Below, in pieces: positions 31,720 through 39,534 of a stretch of 64,000 nt of DNA. Each line of letters opens with the position of its first letter. The first letter of the stretch is position 1. This stretch comes from Strigamia acuminata (Eukaryota; Arthropoda; Chilopoda; Geophilomorpha; Linotaeniidae). The stretch spans positions 35,769,608 to 35,833,607 of the forward strand of contig OX442314.1 of assembly GCA_949358305.1 (NCBI GenBank). The letters are read 5' to 3'. The translations under genes were made by a program, and so were the position numbers. Under the pieces are notes generated by a model, which saw only the letters and a list, made by a program, of their open reading frames with translations, was not told the DNA's origin and did not search any database.

Positions 31720-33684
31720 TTACTCCTTTGGGCCTGGAGGCAGCAGCGGCTTCTCCTGTTCGCTGACGGAAACTCGCGGAAGGTGTGCGGCCGGCCCGGA
31801 CTGTGCCCCGTTGTTGACATGCAACCACACCTCTTTGATGTATCTCAGATGGTCGATGGTGTCTACGTAGCTCATTTCCTGGATCTCCTGGCTTGATCTT
31901 GGCGGCATTCGAGCGAATAGCACCCTTTGATGTTGGACGGCATTCGAAGAATCCCTCACTGCCCGCTCTAGCCATTGCAGTATCTCCCTGCAAAGGCTGG
32001 CGTCATAGATCAATATCGTTCGAGTGGCCGCCGAGAATTGCAATTTGGGGTAATAGCGCTTCAACCTCAGATAATCGGAACTTTCAATGCGCGCGTGGTC
32101 CTGTGTTTTCCCTGGAACCTCTTGATATCCCCTCTTGCTTGATTTCCCTTCCGGTGCGCTCATAACGTCCTCACGCATTCGGCATGTCGTCAAACTTGGC
32201 ACGATCTGACAATCCGTGCTTCCGGATGCGTACCCCAATTCGGCGCTCACTGTTGAAGACGTTTCGGTTTCGACCGCGAAAGATCCCGAGGAGGTACATG
32301 TTGAGGACGCGGCCTGCTTTGCAATCCTCGGGGTCCAGTGGCGCTGCTCCATTCCTGCTGGCCGGATGTCCACCATCGGTCTCCCTCCATGGGTGGCGGA
32401 ATCTCTCCTTGCTTCCATCTCTTCTTTTCTTAGATGCCACTCCTGGCGCAATCTAGCAAAACATTGGTCGACCGTTTCCCCGTTACTTAACGCCCTTTCG
32501 ACCAAATTACTCCTCAGGAGAACTGGATCATACAAAATAGATAACCAGTTTGGCAGCTTCTCCTGGGAAACGCCCATCGGGGCCACCCAAAGGAAGCTTA
32601 CTGCAGTAAAAGCCGCCTCATCTGACCTGAACACTCCTGGGAACAAGAGTCTCTGCATCGCGGGAATCATGATTTTTTGAAATCTTCTCAATCTTTGCTC
32701 CGTCTGTTCCTCCAGTGGCCACGACATAAATTCCAACGCCCGCCGTCTCCATTCGTGAATAGCTTCCCGCAGCTGGGCTTTTTGGTAAAGGTCCAATTTT
32801 TTTTGAAATAGCTCTTGGGTCATGGCGGAGATATTCAAGCATTGGTCCCACAGAGTGTAATAATCGCGGTCGTAATTCTCCGCCGGCCGCATTGCCATAT
32901 TGCTGGAATAGTTAATGGCCGCAATTTCCGGGACGGGAATGGAATGGTCCGTACGCGGAATTTCTTCCAACACTGGCTCCGTGTGTGGGTGTTGACTTTG
33001 CATTTCCTTAATTAATTTTCTTTGCAATGTTCGCTCCTTTTCTTTTGCTTCCTGTTTGTCTTTTAGTGCATCGTTTTTACGTCTTGGTTGCAAAATCTTT
33101 AGTTTGTTCTTTCCGTGCTCCCCCGCCGGCAGTGGTGGCGGTGGCGGCGGTGATCGACTCCAAATTATCGGTGACGGAGGGCTTCTGATTGGCCCCACCT
33201 CTTCACTCATGGCTTGGGATGCCACTGATCTTGGCAAGCTCGCATTTGACCGCATGTCAATATCTTCCGAAACATTCAAAACGAGCTCTTCCTCTTGCCC
33301 CGTTTTTACTAGCGCTAGCGGAGAAACTTTGGGGTCATCTATTTCGTCGACCTTCGTTGATTTTGCCGCCCTATACTGAGAAAGTACCCTCCACTCCGGC
33401 TCCTTGGCTGATGCTGATGCGCTTTTGTTACTTTCATCCTCCTGGAAAACCCCGCTCTTTCCCTTCCAACATACGGGAGTTTGCCCTGTCGCTAGCTCCT
33501 CCGTCTCCTCACATGGTGGTGGATTGAAATTCCTTCCGGTAATCCCCACCATGTGTAACTGGTGAATTTCATACTGACTGCATTTAAAGTATGGCGGTAC
33601 CCTGCTTTCTTCAGACTGGCCTTGCCCTTCTTGCTTCATAAATTCTTCTTCCTCCTTTAGGTACCTTGCTGCCACTTCGTGCAT
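31720..33684 (-). CDS. ORF Y: large 3' accessory ORF of the Gypsy element
   Basis: An ATG at 33,684 opens 654 codons ending 104 bases before the 3' LTR. It starts four bases after the stop of ORF X, in another frame. The N-terminal third is acidic and low in complexity, with a run SRSPPPPPPLPAGEHG near residue 200, followed by a Lys/Glu-rich helix (KDKQEAKEKERTLQRKLIKE). The middle holds a Trp- and Arg-rich helical part (LREAIHEWRRRALEFMSWPL) and the C-terminus another helical part (EVWLHVNNGAQSG). I see no signal peptide, membrane helix, furin site or Cys pattern, so it does not look like an envelope protein despite its position. The frame is long, intact and uses the same strand as gag and pol. 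Function is unknown; a structural, RNA-binding or trans-acting role is possible. Confidence 0.75.
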   Translation of the reverse strand: MHEVAARYLKEEEEFMKQEGQGQSEESRVPPYFKCSQYEIHQLHMVGITGRNFNPPPCEETEELATGQTPVCWKGKSGVFQEDESNKSASASAKEPEWRVLSQYRAAKSTKVDEIDDPKVSPLALVKTGQEEELVLNVSEDIDMRSNASLPRSVASQAMSEEVGPIRSPPSPIIWSRSPPPPPPLPAGEHGKNKLKILQPRRKNDALKDKQEAKEKERTLQRKLIKEMQSQHPHTEPVLEEIPRTDHSIPVPEIAAINYSSNMAMRPAENYDRDYYTLWDQCLNISAMTQELFQKKLDLYQKAQLREAIHEWRRRALEFMSWPLEEQTEQRLRRFQKIMIPAMQRLLFPGVFRSDEAAFTAVSFLWVAPMGVSQEKLPNWLSILYDPVLLRSNLVERALSNGETVDQCFARLRQEWHLRKEEMEARRDSATHGGRPMVDIRPAGMEQRHWTPRIAKQAASSTCTSSGSFAVETETSSTVSAELGYASGSTDCQIVPSLTTCRMREDVMSAPEGKSSKRGYQEVPGKTQDHARIESSDYLRLKRYYPKLQFSAATRTILIYDASLCREILQWLERAVRDSSNAVQHQRVLFARMPPRSSQEIQEMSYVDTIDHLRYIKEVWLHVNNGAQSGPAAHLPRVSVSEQEKPLLPPGPKE

Positions 33685-33688
33685 CGTT

Positions 33689-34084
33689 CTACGCAATGAC
33701 CTCTTCCTGGAATGCTTTTTTGTCCGTTTCGGGCCTCAGAAAAAACTCCAAATCCTTCTCCTCTTCCTCCGTCAAAGGGAAAATACTCTGCAACATCCTG
33801 GAGGCGAAGGGGCCGGGTGCATCGTCATTCCATGTGATGATCCTAAACTCTTCTCGCAGTTTACCCCAAGCGCCTTGTCCTAATCGTTTTTTCGTTCCCC
33901 AACGTCTTTTGATTGACTCCGTGAATATTTTCCTTGCCATTCCAGCGCTATATCCTGCGGCTTCACAAATGTTCTTCACTTTTTTTGGAATCCTTCCTCT
34001 AAAGATGTTATGTCCCTTGAAGACGTTGTTGGGCAACGGGCCCCATGTTGACAGCAATATCCTCTCCTGTCGAATGGAATTTTG
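33689..34084 (-). CDS. ORF X: small basic ORF upstream of ORF Y
   Basis: The frame is open for about 131 codons from a TAA at 34,085 to a TAG at 33,689. It has no early ATG; TTCGACAG|GAGAGG at about 34,067 could be a splice acceptor, so it may be reached by splicing. The protein is basic (NIFRGRIPKKVKNICEAAGY, ESIKRRWGTKKRLGQGAWGK), with an acidic tail LTEEEEKDLEFFLRPE. The TAG is followed after four bases by the ATG of ORF Y, a spacing compatible with termination-reinitiation or with a shared spliced message. I do not recognise it. Confidence 0.55.
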   Translation of the reverse strand, partial: QNSIRQERILLSTWGPLPNNVFKGHNIFRGRIPKKVKNICEAAGYSAGMARKIFTESIKRRWGTKKRLGQGAWGKLREEFRIITWNDDAPGPFASRMLQSIFPLTEEEEKDLEFFLRPETDKKAFQEEVIA

Positions 34085-34091
34085 TTAGACT

Positions 34092-34813
34092 CTTACTTAT
34101 TTCTTAAAGTGTGCGTGAGATATCGCTTCGTGATCATTTCCAATTTAAACGTTTCTCTCTTTCAACCATAGGTGGCGTTACTTGTTCTTTGCTCATTCGT
34201 TGCTTTATTTTAGCAATAGGTGGCGCCACTTATGCATTACGTGACTTATGTGCCTTATTTAAATATTCCTTTTTCGCTTTTATACTCTAGCGTTGCTTCT
34301 TTTTATATTTTTGATTTAAACTTTGGCCCAACTTGACTCTAAAGTGCTTTCGTTGCTACACCCATAATAAGTCGCGTTAACCGAAACCTTGCCAACTTTC
34401 ATGAAATTTTTCCGCGTGTTTTCTTTGATTGTTTATGATCCCTAACAGCGGTACCCCACGCACTTAATTCCTTTTAGCTATTCTAAAATTTCTTATTTTC
34501 TTACACTCTCTGTTACTGGATTTTCTATGTCCGGGAACCGATCCTCTCGTCGATGCGCACGCTTTCGCCCCAACATCGCCGTTTCTTCTACTTGATCGCC
34601 CACTTGCCGTTACTGCAGAGTGATTTAATTGTGATTTTTGACACTAATGCGCTTTGATGCTACTCACAATCCTCGTAGATCGAAACTTATCCGGTTAAAA
34701 TTCTCCGACTCTTCACGTGTGACTTTCTTCTTCACAAGCACATGTGAACTCTGAACCTCCAATCATCTTCAAGCTCGCGACGTCATCCACTTCCTGGATC
34801 CCACATGACGTCA
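34092..34813 (-). other. Spacer between pol and ORF X
   Basis: No open frame longer than background. It is T-rich on the plus strand. It could hold the splice signals or packaging sequence needed for the 3' ORFs, but nothing specific is visible. Confidence 0.5.
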
Positions 34814-37800
34814 TTAGTCCCTCAGTTTACTTGGGGCCTTCAACTTCGCTCTGTCTCTTAATGTATATTTCGAGGCAGTTTTCTTCCCCTTCGGCGAAGT
34901 TTTCAATAAATTTTTGTATTTGTTTTTGCGCTTTTCTTTTTCACTCCACTCTTCCCCCCTTTTTTGGAGTGATTTTAATTGTTCCTCACCTCCAAAAAAA
35001 TCTTTGAGTGGGAATAAAATAGTGTCTTTATTTTCTGCTAAATTTTCAGTGTTTTGTGAGCTTTCGTCGTTTTGAATTTCGGCATCCTCTTGTGCCTGTA
35101 TTTCTCCTTGCTCACTTCCTATTCTGACTTCGTCGTTTTGAATTTCGACGTCTTTTTGTTTTTGAGAATGTGCCTGCACTTGGGCGACATCTTCCGGCAA
35201 CATTTGTAGTTGCGTTTCGACTTTGCCATTCTCCTCATTTCTCGACTCCGGTTGCTTCGCTTGATTTTGAGCGACATCTACCGGTGGCACTTGCAACTGC
35301 GTCTCGACTTCATCGCCTTTATTTATGTTTTCCGGACTTTCTAACTCTGTTTGCGCATTTTCTTCTGAAATTTGTGCATTTTCTTGAATTTCAGTGTCCT
35401 TTTGCACTCGTATTTCATTTTCTAGCTGTGAAGTTTCCTCTGAGATTCCTGTGTTTTCTTGCACGATTTCTTTTGTTGGCGGAATGTCGTCTAACAATGT
35501 GTTGATAACTTCTGCGTCGGGATTACTCTCAGTTTGGCCCTCTACCCAAATTTCTTGGTTAAATTCCGGGAAATAAGGGGTTAATTCCGACGTATGAATC
35601 GATGTGAAAATTTTATTATCTTTCAAACGTCTTAATTTCACGGCGCCTCCTTGATGCACTTGTGTGATCACGTAAGGTCCCGTCCTTTTATCCGCAATAC
35701 TGGCGGAAAATCCTCTCGCTGCTCTTGATAGTGCATGATTCTCTCGCCATACTAGGTCGTTTACTCTAAAGTTTTCAAACTTGCTGTCCAACTTGTGATC
35801 TTCGACACGCTCTCGTAAATCCGTGATATGCGCCTGCATATGTTGATAGGTGTCGCTAATTATTCTCTCTAATTTTTGCACATAAATTTCCGGACGATCT
35901 GGATCAATTTTTAGCATTCCATCAAGTATTCTCGGGTCCCACGGGATGCGAAACTCCCTTGCGCAATTCAAGTAGGCGGGAGAATAGCCACGACCTCTTG
36001 TGTCCGTGGTTCTAATACTGAAGGCAATTTCTCTTAAAAATTCATCCCACCGGTTGTGGATTGATGTAAAAATTGCAATGATATATTTTATATCTCTATT
36101 AAGGCGCTCCACCGGGTTGGCTTGTGGGTGGTAAGGTGACGTGAATTTCGGAGTCATTTTGTACTTTTTGCAAAATTCTTTGTAAAATGCTGCTTTAAAT
36201 TGCGGGCCATTGTCCGAAATAATTTTTTGTGCAAAGCCCCAATCCATTGATACGTCGTAAATGCAGTCTGCTACTAGCTGAGCTGTCGGTCCGTCCATTG
36301 GAAATAATATCGGCCATCTTGTCGCAATGTCGATTACGACGAAGATGTAGTTATTGCCTTCTTTGGTCCGAGGTTTAGGTCCTGTTAAATCTGCACTTAG
36401 GCATTCGAAAGGAGCGTAGGGTCCAATGTTCGCTGACTCAGTTGTTGTCTTTTTTCTCGGCTTGCACGCCTGACATCTTGTGCAGTGTCGGATGAATCGT
36501 GACACATCTGCTTTCATGCTCTCCCAAGTGTAAATCTGCTTTATTCGATACATCGTTCTTGAAATTCCGCAGTGACTCGCCAAAGGGTGGCCGTGCATTA
36601 ACCACAACACTCGATGTTTCAGCGACTTTGGCACTACCACTTTCAATGCCCTGTTGCTATCATCAAATTCGTCCGTAATCGTGGGATGATATCTCATCAA
36701 TAAACCTTCTTCTAGAATATGTTGCGATGCCCTTTTGCAAAACTTTCGACGCTGGAGTCTCGTTGTGATGTGAGGTGGGAACTGCTGAGTTTCCAAGTAA
36801 TGACGTATTCGTTGACATTGCTTGTCGGCAATTTGATGATTGATAAAATCCTGTCTTGTTGGTGGAGTGCAATCCATTTGCTCTGTTACCTTGGCGACGA
36901 ATGCACTGATCATCTCATTCTTGGTATTTGGAAGATATTGCCACTCTTCCTCTTCTTCCTTCACTTCACTGTGAGCGTCTTCTGCGTTGTAAACATTGCA
37001 CCAATGTGCGACGAACTGTTCGTCACTAGTGGGCGCTTCTTCTTGCACCGGCAGCTGATTCCAATTTTTAAATTTCCAGTGACGTGACTCTGTTGGGCAG
37101 TAGGAAGTGTCCCCATCGGCTTCTCCACTGTCTTCATCATTTTCGGGTAAGTCCACTGGTGCTCTTGACATGGCGTCTGCAAGAACATTGGCTGGCCCTT
37201 TTATATACTGTATTTGAAAGTTATAAGACATGAGTTCCATCTGCCATCTTGCGAGTCTTCCTGCAGGTTCCTCAAGTCGCATTAACCATCGAAGGGCCTG
37301 GTGGTCAGTCTGCACAGTAAATGAAGTAAACTCCAAATAGGCTCTGAATTTGCGTAGAGCCCAGATGACCGCCAAACACTCTAAGTCGGTGGCACTGTAA
37401 TTATTTTCGGCTTGCTGCAGACTCCTGCTGATGTACACACATGGAACCTCCATCATTTGGCCATCAATTTCTTTCTCTTGCATTAATGCAGCTCCTAACC
37501 CCTTTTTGCTCGCATCCGTGTGGACAATCAGCGGCTTGTTAAGGTCGGGTAACATCATTGTTTTTGAGTCGGTTAGCAGAAGTTTAATTTGGTCGAATGC
37601 AGTTTGATGTTCTTCCTTCCACTCAAAATTTACTCCTTTCTTGAGCAATGGTCGCAGTGGCTCTGCAATGGTAGCCAAGTTCTTCAACAATCGGTGGAAG
37701 AAATTGACCATTCCCAAGAAGCGTTGGAGTTCGGTCAGATTTGTTGGTGGCGGAAATTCCGCGATGGCGCTGACTTTCTTTGGGTCGGCTGCCACTCCTT

Positions 37801-39259
37801 CTACTCCCAAACTAAAGCCAAGAAATTTTAGCTGCTTTCTACAAAACTTTGATTTCTCCGGATTTACATGCAAGTTTGCTTTTTCTAACTTCTCCAGCAC
37901 TGAATTTAGATGTTTCATGTGCTGTTCGTATGTCTGTGAAACTATGACGATGTCATCTAAGTAAGCCCAAGCGTAGCTATGGAATGCATCTCCTAAAACT
38001 TTCTCAATCAAACGCTGAAATGTAGTAGGCGCATTTACCAACCCAAACGGCATTACATTAAACATCAATCTCCCAATGGGACTCCAGAAGGCTGTCTTTG
38101 GCCGATCCTCTGGCCGTAGTTCGATTTGCCAGTAGCCTTTGGTCAAATCGATTGTGGAAACCCATTGGAATTTGCCAAGTTCTCGTAGTATTTCTGTTAT
38201 CGTCGGCATTTGTGGTGGGTCATAGCGGGTGTGCTCATTAATTGGCCTGTAATCGATACAGAGTCTTGGGTCTGACCCTGCTTTCGACACTAGCACAATC
38301 CTTGCTGCATAATCTCCCTCTGCCTCCGACACGTAGCCTTTGTCTTTTAATTCTTGACACATTTGTCGCAAAATTTCCCTCTTCTGCGGATTCCAGCTTC
38401 GAAAGGGCACTCTAATTGGTCTTTCTGTGTCCAATTCGATGGAATGCTGCAGAATGTGCGTTCTGCCGGGCGTTTTTGTCAGAATTTTCTCATATCTTTT
38501 TAGCACTGTTTCTAATTGCGCGGCTTCATTCAATTGAAGCTTCGCTTCTTCGACTAAATTCGACACTCCATTTCCTACTTTAAGTCGAGCTTGAAATGCT
38601 GCAAAATTCGAGTCTTTCTTGAATGTGCGATAAGTTGATTCAGCATGTTCTTTTTTCTTTTCTAGTCGATCTAGCACTTCTTGTGGAACATATTCGCATG
38701 GAATTTTAAAATTGGTGACAAAGTTCCATTTTCCTGTGACGGGGTTTGGTTGTACTCCCATTTGTTTCATGATGTCGTTGCCCATTAATACAAATTTTAC
38801 TTCATGGGGCAGCACCAGAAATGAATGAATCATTGCCCCATGCGACCACCGAAAAGGTATTCGTATTGAACCCAGGGGTTGCACCTTCTTATCTGCGGTG
38901 TTTATTGCCATGTTGGGTCTTACTTTAGTAACAAACTTCTCCATTCCCAATGCTCGCACTACAGGCAATGAAATGCAGCTCCGATTCGCACCTGAATCCA
39001 AATTGGTCATTACACTTCCGTGTTCCGTCACAATCTCCATTGTCGTCATATTTTCCAAAATTTCGTCTTCAGGTATTATGACCTTAAAAACTCTTACTCT
39101 TTGTGGTATTGACGGAAGTTTGGTCATTTCTTCAATACATGCGTCTACATCTGTCCACGTGCATGGTGCTTCCATCACGTTCGACCAAAACACTAAAGCT
39201 TCATTTTCTTCTACTAGTTTTACTTCTTTTAACACTTCGTAAACTTTCTCTTTAAAAAA
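34814..39259 (-). CDS. pol: pol: protease, reverse transcriptase, RNase H, integrase
   Basis: The frame is entered at the TTTTTTA slip site; numbering from the first in-frame ATG (39,235) it has 1,473 codons. The aspartic protease motif LDSGA is at 79-83. RT blocks follow with SKAGSDPRLCIDYRPINEHT, MPFGLVNAPTTFQR and the catalytic YLDD at 425-428. RNase H has D574 (HTDAS), E619 and D644 (TDHQALRW). Integrase has the zinc-binding H-H-C-C (H883/H888, C921/C924), then D949, D1008 (ISDNG) and E1043 in HPQANPVER. D1008 and E1043 have 34 residues between them, one fewer than the usual 35. A GPY-type segment (DKRTGPYVI) is followed by an acidic Gln-rich tail of about 230 residues and a basic end. 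No internal stop is present. Confidence 0.97.
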   Translation of the reverse strand, partial: FFKEKVYEVLKEVKLVEENEALVFWSNVMEAPCTWTDVDACIEEMTKLPSIPQRVRVFKVIIPEDEILENMTTMEIVTEHGSVMTNLDSGANRSCISLPVVRALGMEKFVTKVRPNMAINTADKKVQPLGSIRIPFRWSHGAMIHSFLVLPHEVKFVLMGNDIMKQMGVQPNPVTGKWNFVTNFKIPCEYVPQEVLDRLEKKKEHAESTYRTFKKDSNFAAFQARLKVGNGVSNLVEEAKLQLNEAAQLETVLKRYEKILTKTPGRTHILQHSIELDTERPIRVPFRSWNPQKREILRQMCQELKDKGYVSEAEGDYAARIVLVSKAGSDPRLCIDYRPINEHTRYDPPQMPTITEILRELGKFQWVSTIDLTKGYWQIELRPEDRPKTAFWSPIGRLMFNVMPFGLVNAPTTFQRLIEKVLGDAFHSYAWAYLDDIVIVSQTYEQHMKHLNSVLEKLEKANLHVNPEKSKFCRKQLKFLGFSLGVEGVAADPKKVSAIAEFPPPTNLTELQRFLGMVNFFHRLLKNLATIAEPLRPLLKKGVNFEWKEEHQTAFDQIKLLLTDSKTMMLPDLNKPLIVHTDASKKGLGAALMQEKEIDGQMMEVPCVYISRSLQQAENNYSATDLECLAVIWALRKFRAYLEFTSFTVQTDHQALRWLMRLEEPAGRLARWQMELMSYNFQIQYIKGPANVLADAMSRAPVDLPENDEDSGEADGDTSYCPTESRHWKFKNWNQLPVQEEAPTSDEQFVAHWCNVYNAEDAHSEVKEEEEEWQYLPNTKNEMISAFVAKVTEQMDCTPPTRQDFINHQIADKQCQRIRHYLETQQFPPHITTRLQRRKFCKRASQHILEEGLLMRYHPTITDEFDDSNRALKVVVPKSLKHRVLWLMHGHPLASHCGISRTMYRIKQIYTWESMKADVSRFIRHCTRCQACKPRKKTTTESANIGPYAPFECLSADLTGPKPRTKEGNNYIFVVIDIATRWPILFPMDGPTAQLVADCIYDVSMDWGFAQKIISDNGPQFKAAFYKEFCKKYKMTPKFTSPYHPQANPVERLNRDIKYIIAIFTSIHNRWDEFLREIAFSIRTTDTRGRGYSPAYLNCAREFRIPWDPRILDGMLKIDPDRPEIYVQKLERIISDTYQHMQAHITDLRERVEDHKLDSKFENFRVNDLVWRENHALSRAARGFSASIADKRTGPYVITQVHQGGAVKLRRLKDNKIFTSIHTSELTPYFPEFNQEIWVEGQTESNPDAEVINTLLDDIPPTKEIVQENTGISEETSQLENEIRVQKDTEIQENAQISEENAQTELESPENINKGDEVETQLQVPPVDVAQNQAKQPESRNEENGKVETQLQMLPEDVAQVQAHSQKQKDVEIQNDEVRIGSEQGEIQAQEDAEIQNDESSQNTENLAENKDTILFPLKDFFGGEEQLKSLQKRGEEWSEKEKRKNKYKNLLKTSPKGKKTASKYTLRDRAKLKAPSKLRD
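39216..39259 (-). promoter_or_regulatory. -1 frameshift site 2: T TTT TTA
   Basis: Reading CAT TTT TTA AAG in the middle-ORF frame, TTTTTTA (39,259-39,253) is a perfect X XXY YYZ heptamer, the same sequence used by HIV-1. The middle ORF stops at TAA 39,229. A -1 shift enters the pol frame directly. Seven bases downstream, AGTTTAC (39,245-39,239) can pair with GTAAAACT (39,223-39,216) with one bulged A, a weak AU-rich stem. Confidence 0.75.
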
Positions 39260-39534
39260 TGATTCACCTCTTTAATTTTCGTCAAAAGTGATAATTCTGT
39301 CGGTGGAAACTGTATTCCGACAATTTGACCTTCCTTCATTGTATAAATTATCTCACCCTTCTTTCTCATAGTTCCAATGGCTTCTGGAGGGGTCAAAACC
39401 ATTTTCAGTGGGGCTACGCTAAATGGGGCGACAAATATCTCTTCCATCCGACATTCCTCTGTTATGGCCAGTTCCGAAATTTTTTCTGGCGCGAGTTCCT
39501 CTGGCCGTGCAGGAATCGCGCTTACATGTTTTTT
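39229..39534 (-). CDS. Middle ORF between gag and pol (linker, no protease motif)
   Basis: After the gag slip site this frame runs about 100 codons to a TAA at 39,229, ending at the second slip site. It begins KKHVSAIPARPEE and includes FVAPFSVAPLKMVLTPPEAI and MRKKGEIIYTMKEGQIVGIQ. In retroviruses with two shifts this position holds the protease, sometimes with dUTPase. Here the protease motif lies downstream in pol, and I see neither a D(S/T)G nor the dUTPase motifs. A beta-rich small domain is plausible. Its role is unknown. Confidence 0.7.
   Translation of the reverse strand, partial: KKHVSAIPARPEELAPEKISELAITEECRMEEIFVAPFSVAPLKMVLTPPEAIGTMRKKGEIIYTMKEGQIVGIQFPPTELSLLTKIKEVNHFLKRKFTKC
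39489..39534 (-). promoter_or_regulatory. -1 frameshift site 1: A AAA AAC with hairpin
   Basis: Gag reads CTA AAA AAC ATG TAA, so AAAAAAC (39,534-39,528) is in the right phase; it is the heptamer used by MMTV at gag-pro. After a six-base spacer GCGCGATTCCT (39,521-39,511) pairs with AGGAACTCGCGC (39,500-39,489) around a 10-base loop, eleven pairs with one bulged C. Heptamer, spacer and stem all match known stimulatory signals. Shifting gives the middle ORF. Confidence 0.85.

Noticed and set aside
31592-33527. Many ORFs opposite ORF Y, pol and gag (for example 34,744-35,007, 38,898-39,242 and 40,423-40,830)
   Set aside because: They are antisense shadows of the long minus-strand genes.
31720-33684. 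ORF Y as an envelope gene
   Set aside because: No signal peptide, hydrophobic fusion or membrane segment, or cleavage site is visible. Position alone is not enough.
39229-39534. Middle ORF as protease or dUTPase
   Set aside because: No D(S/T)G in it; the LDSGA motif is in the pol frame. None of the dUTPase motifs were seen.
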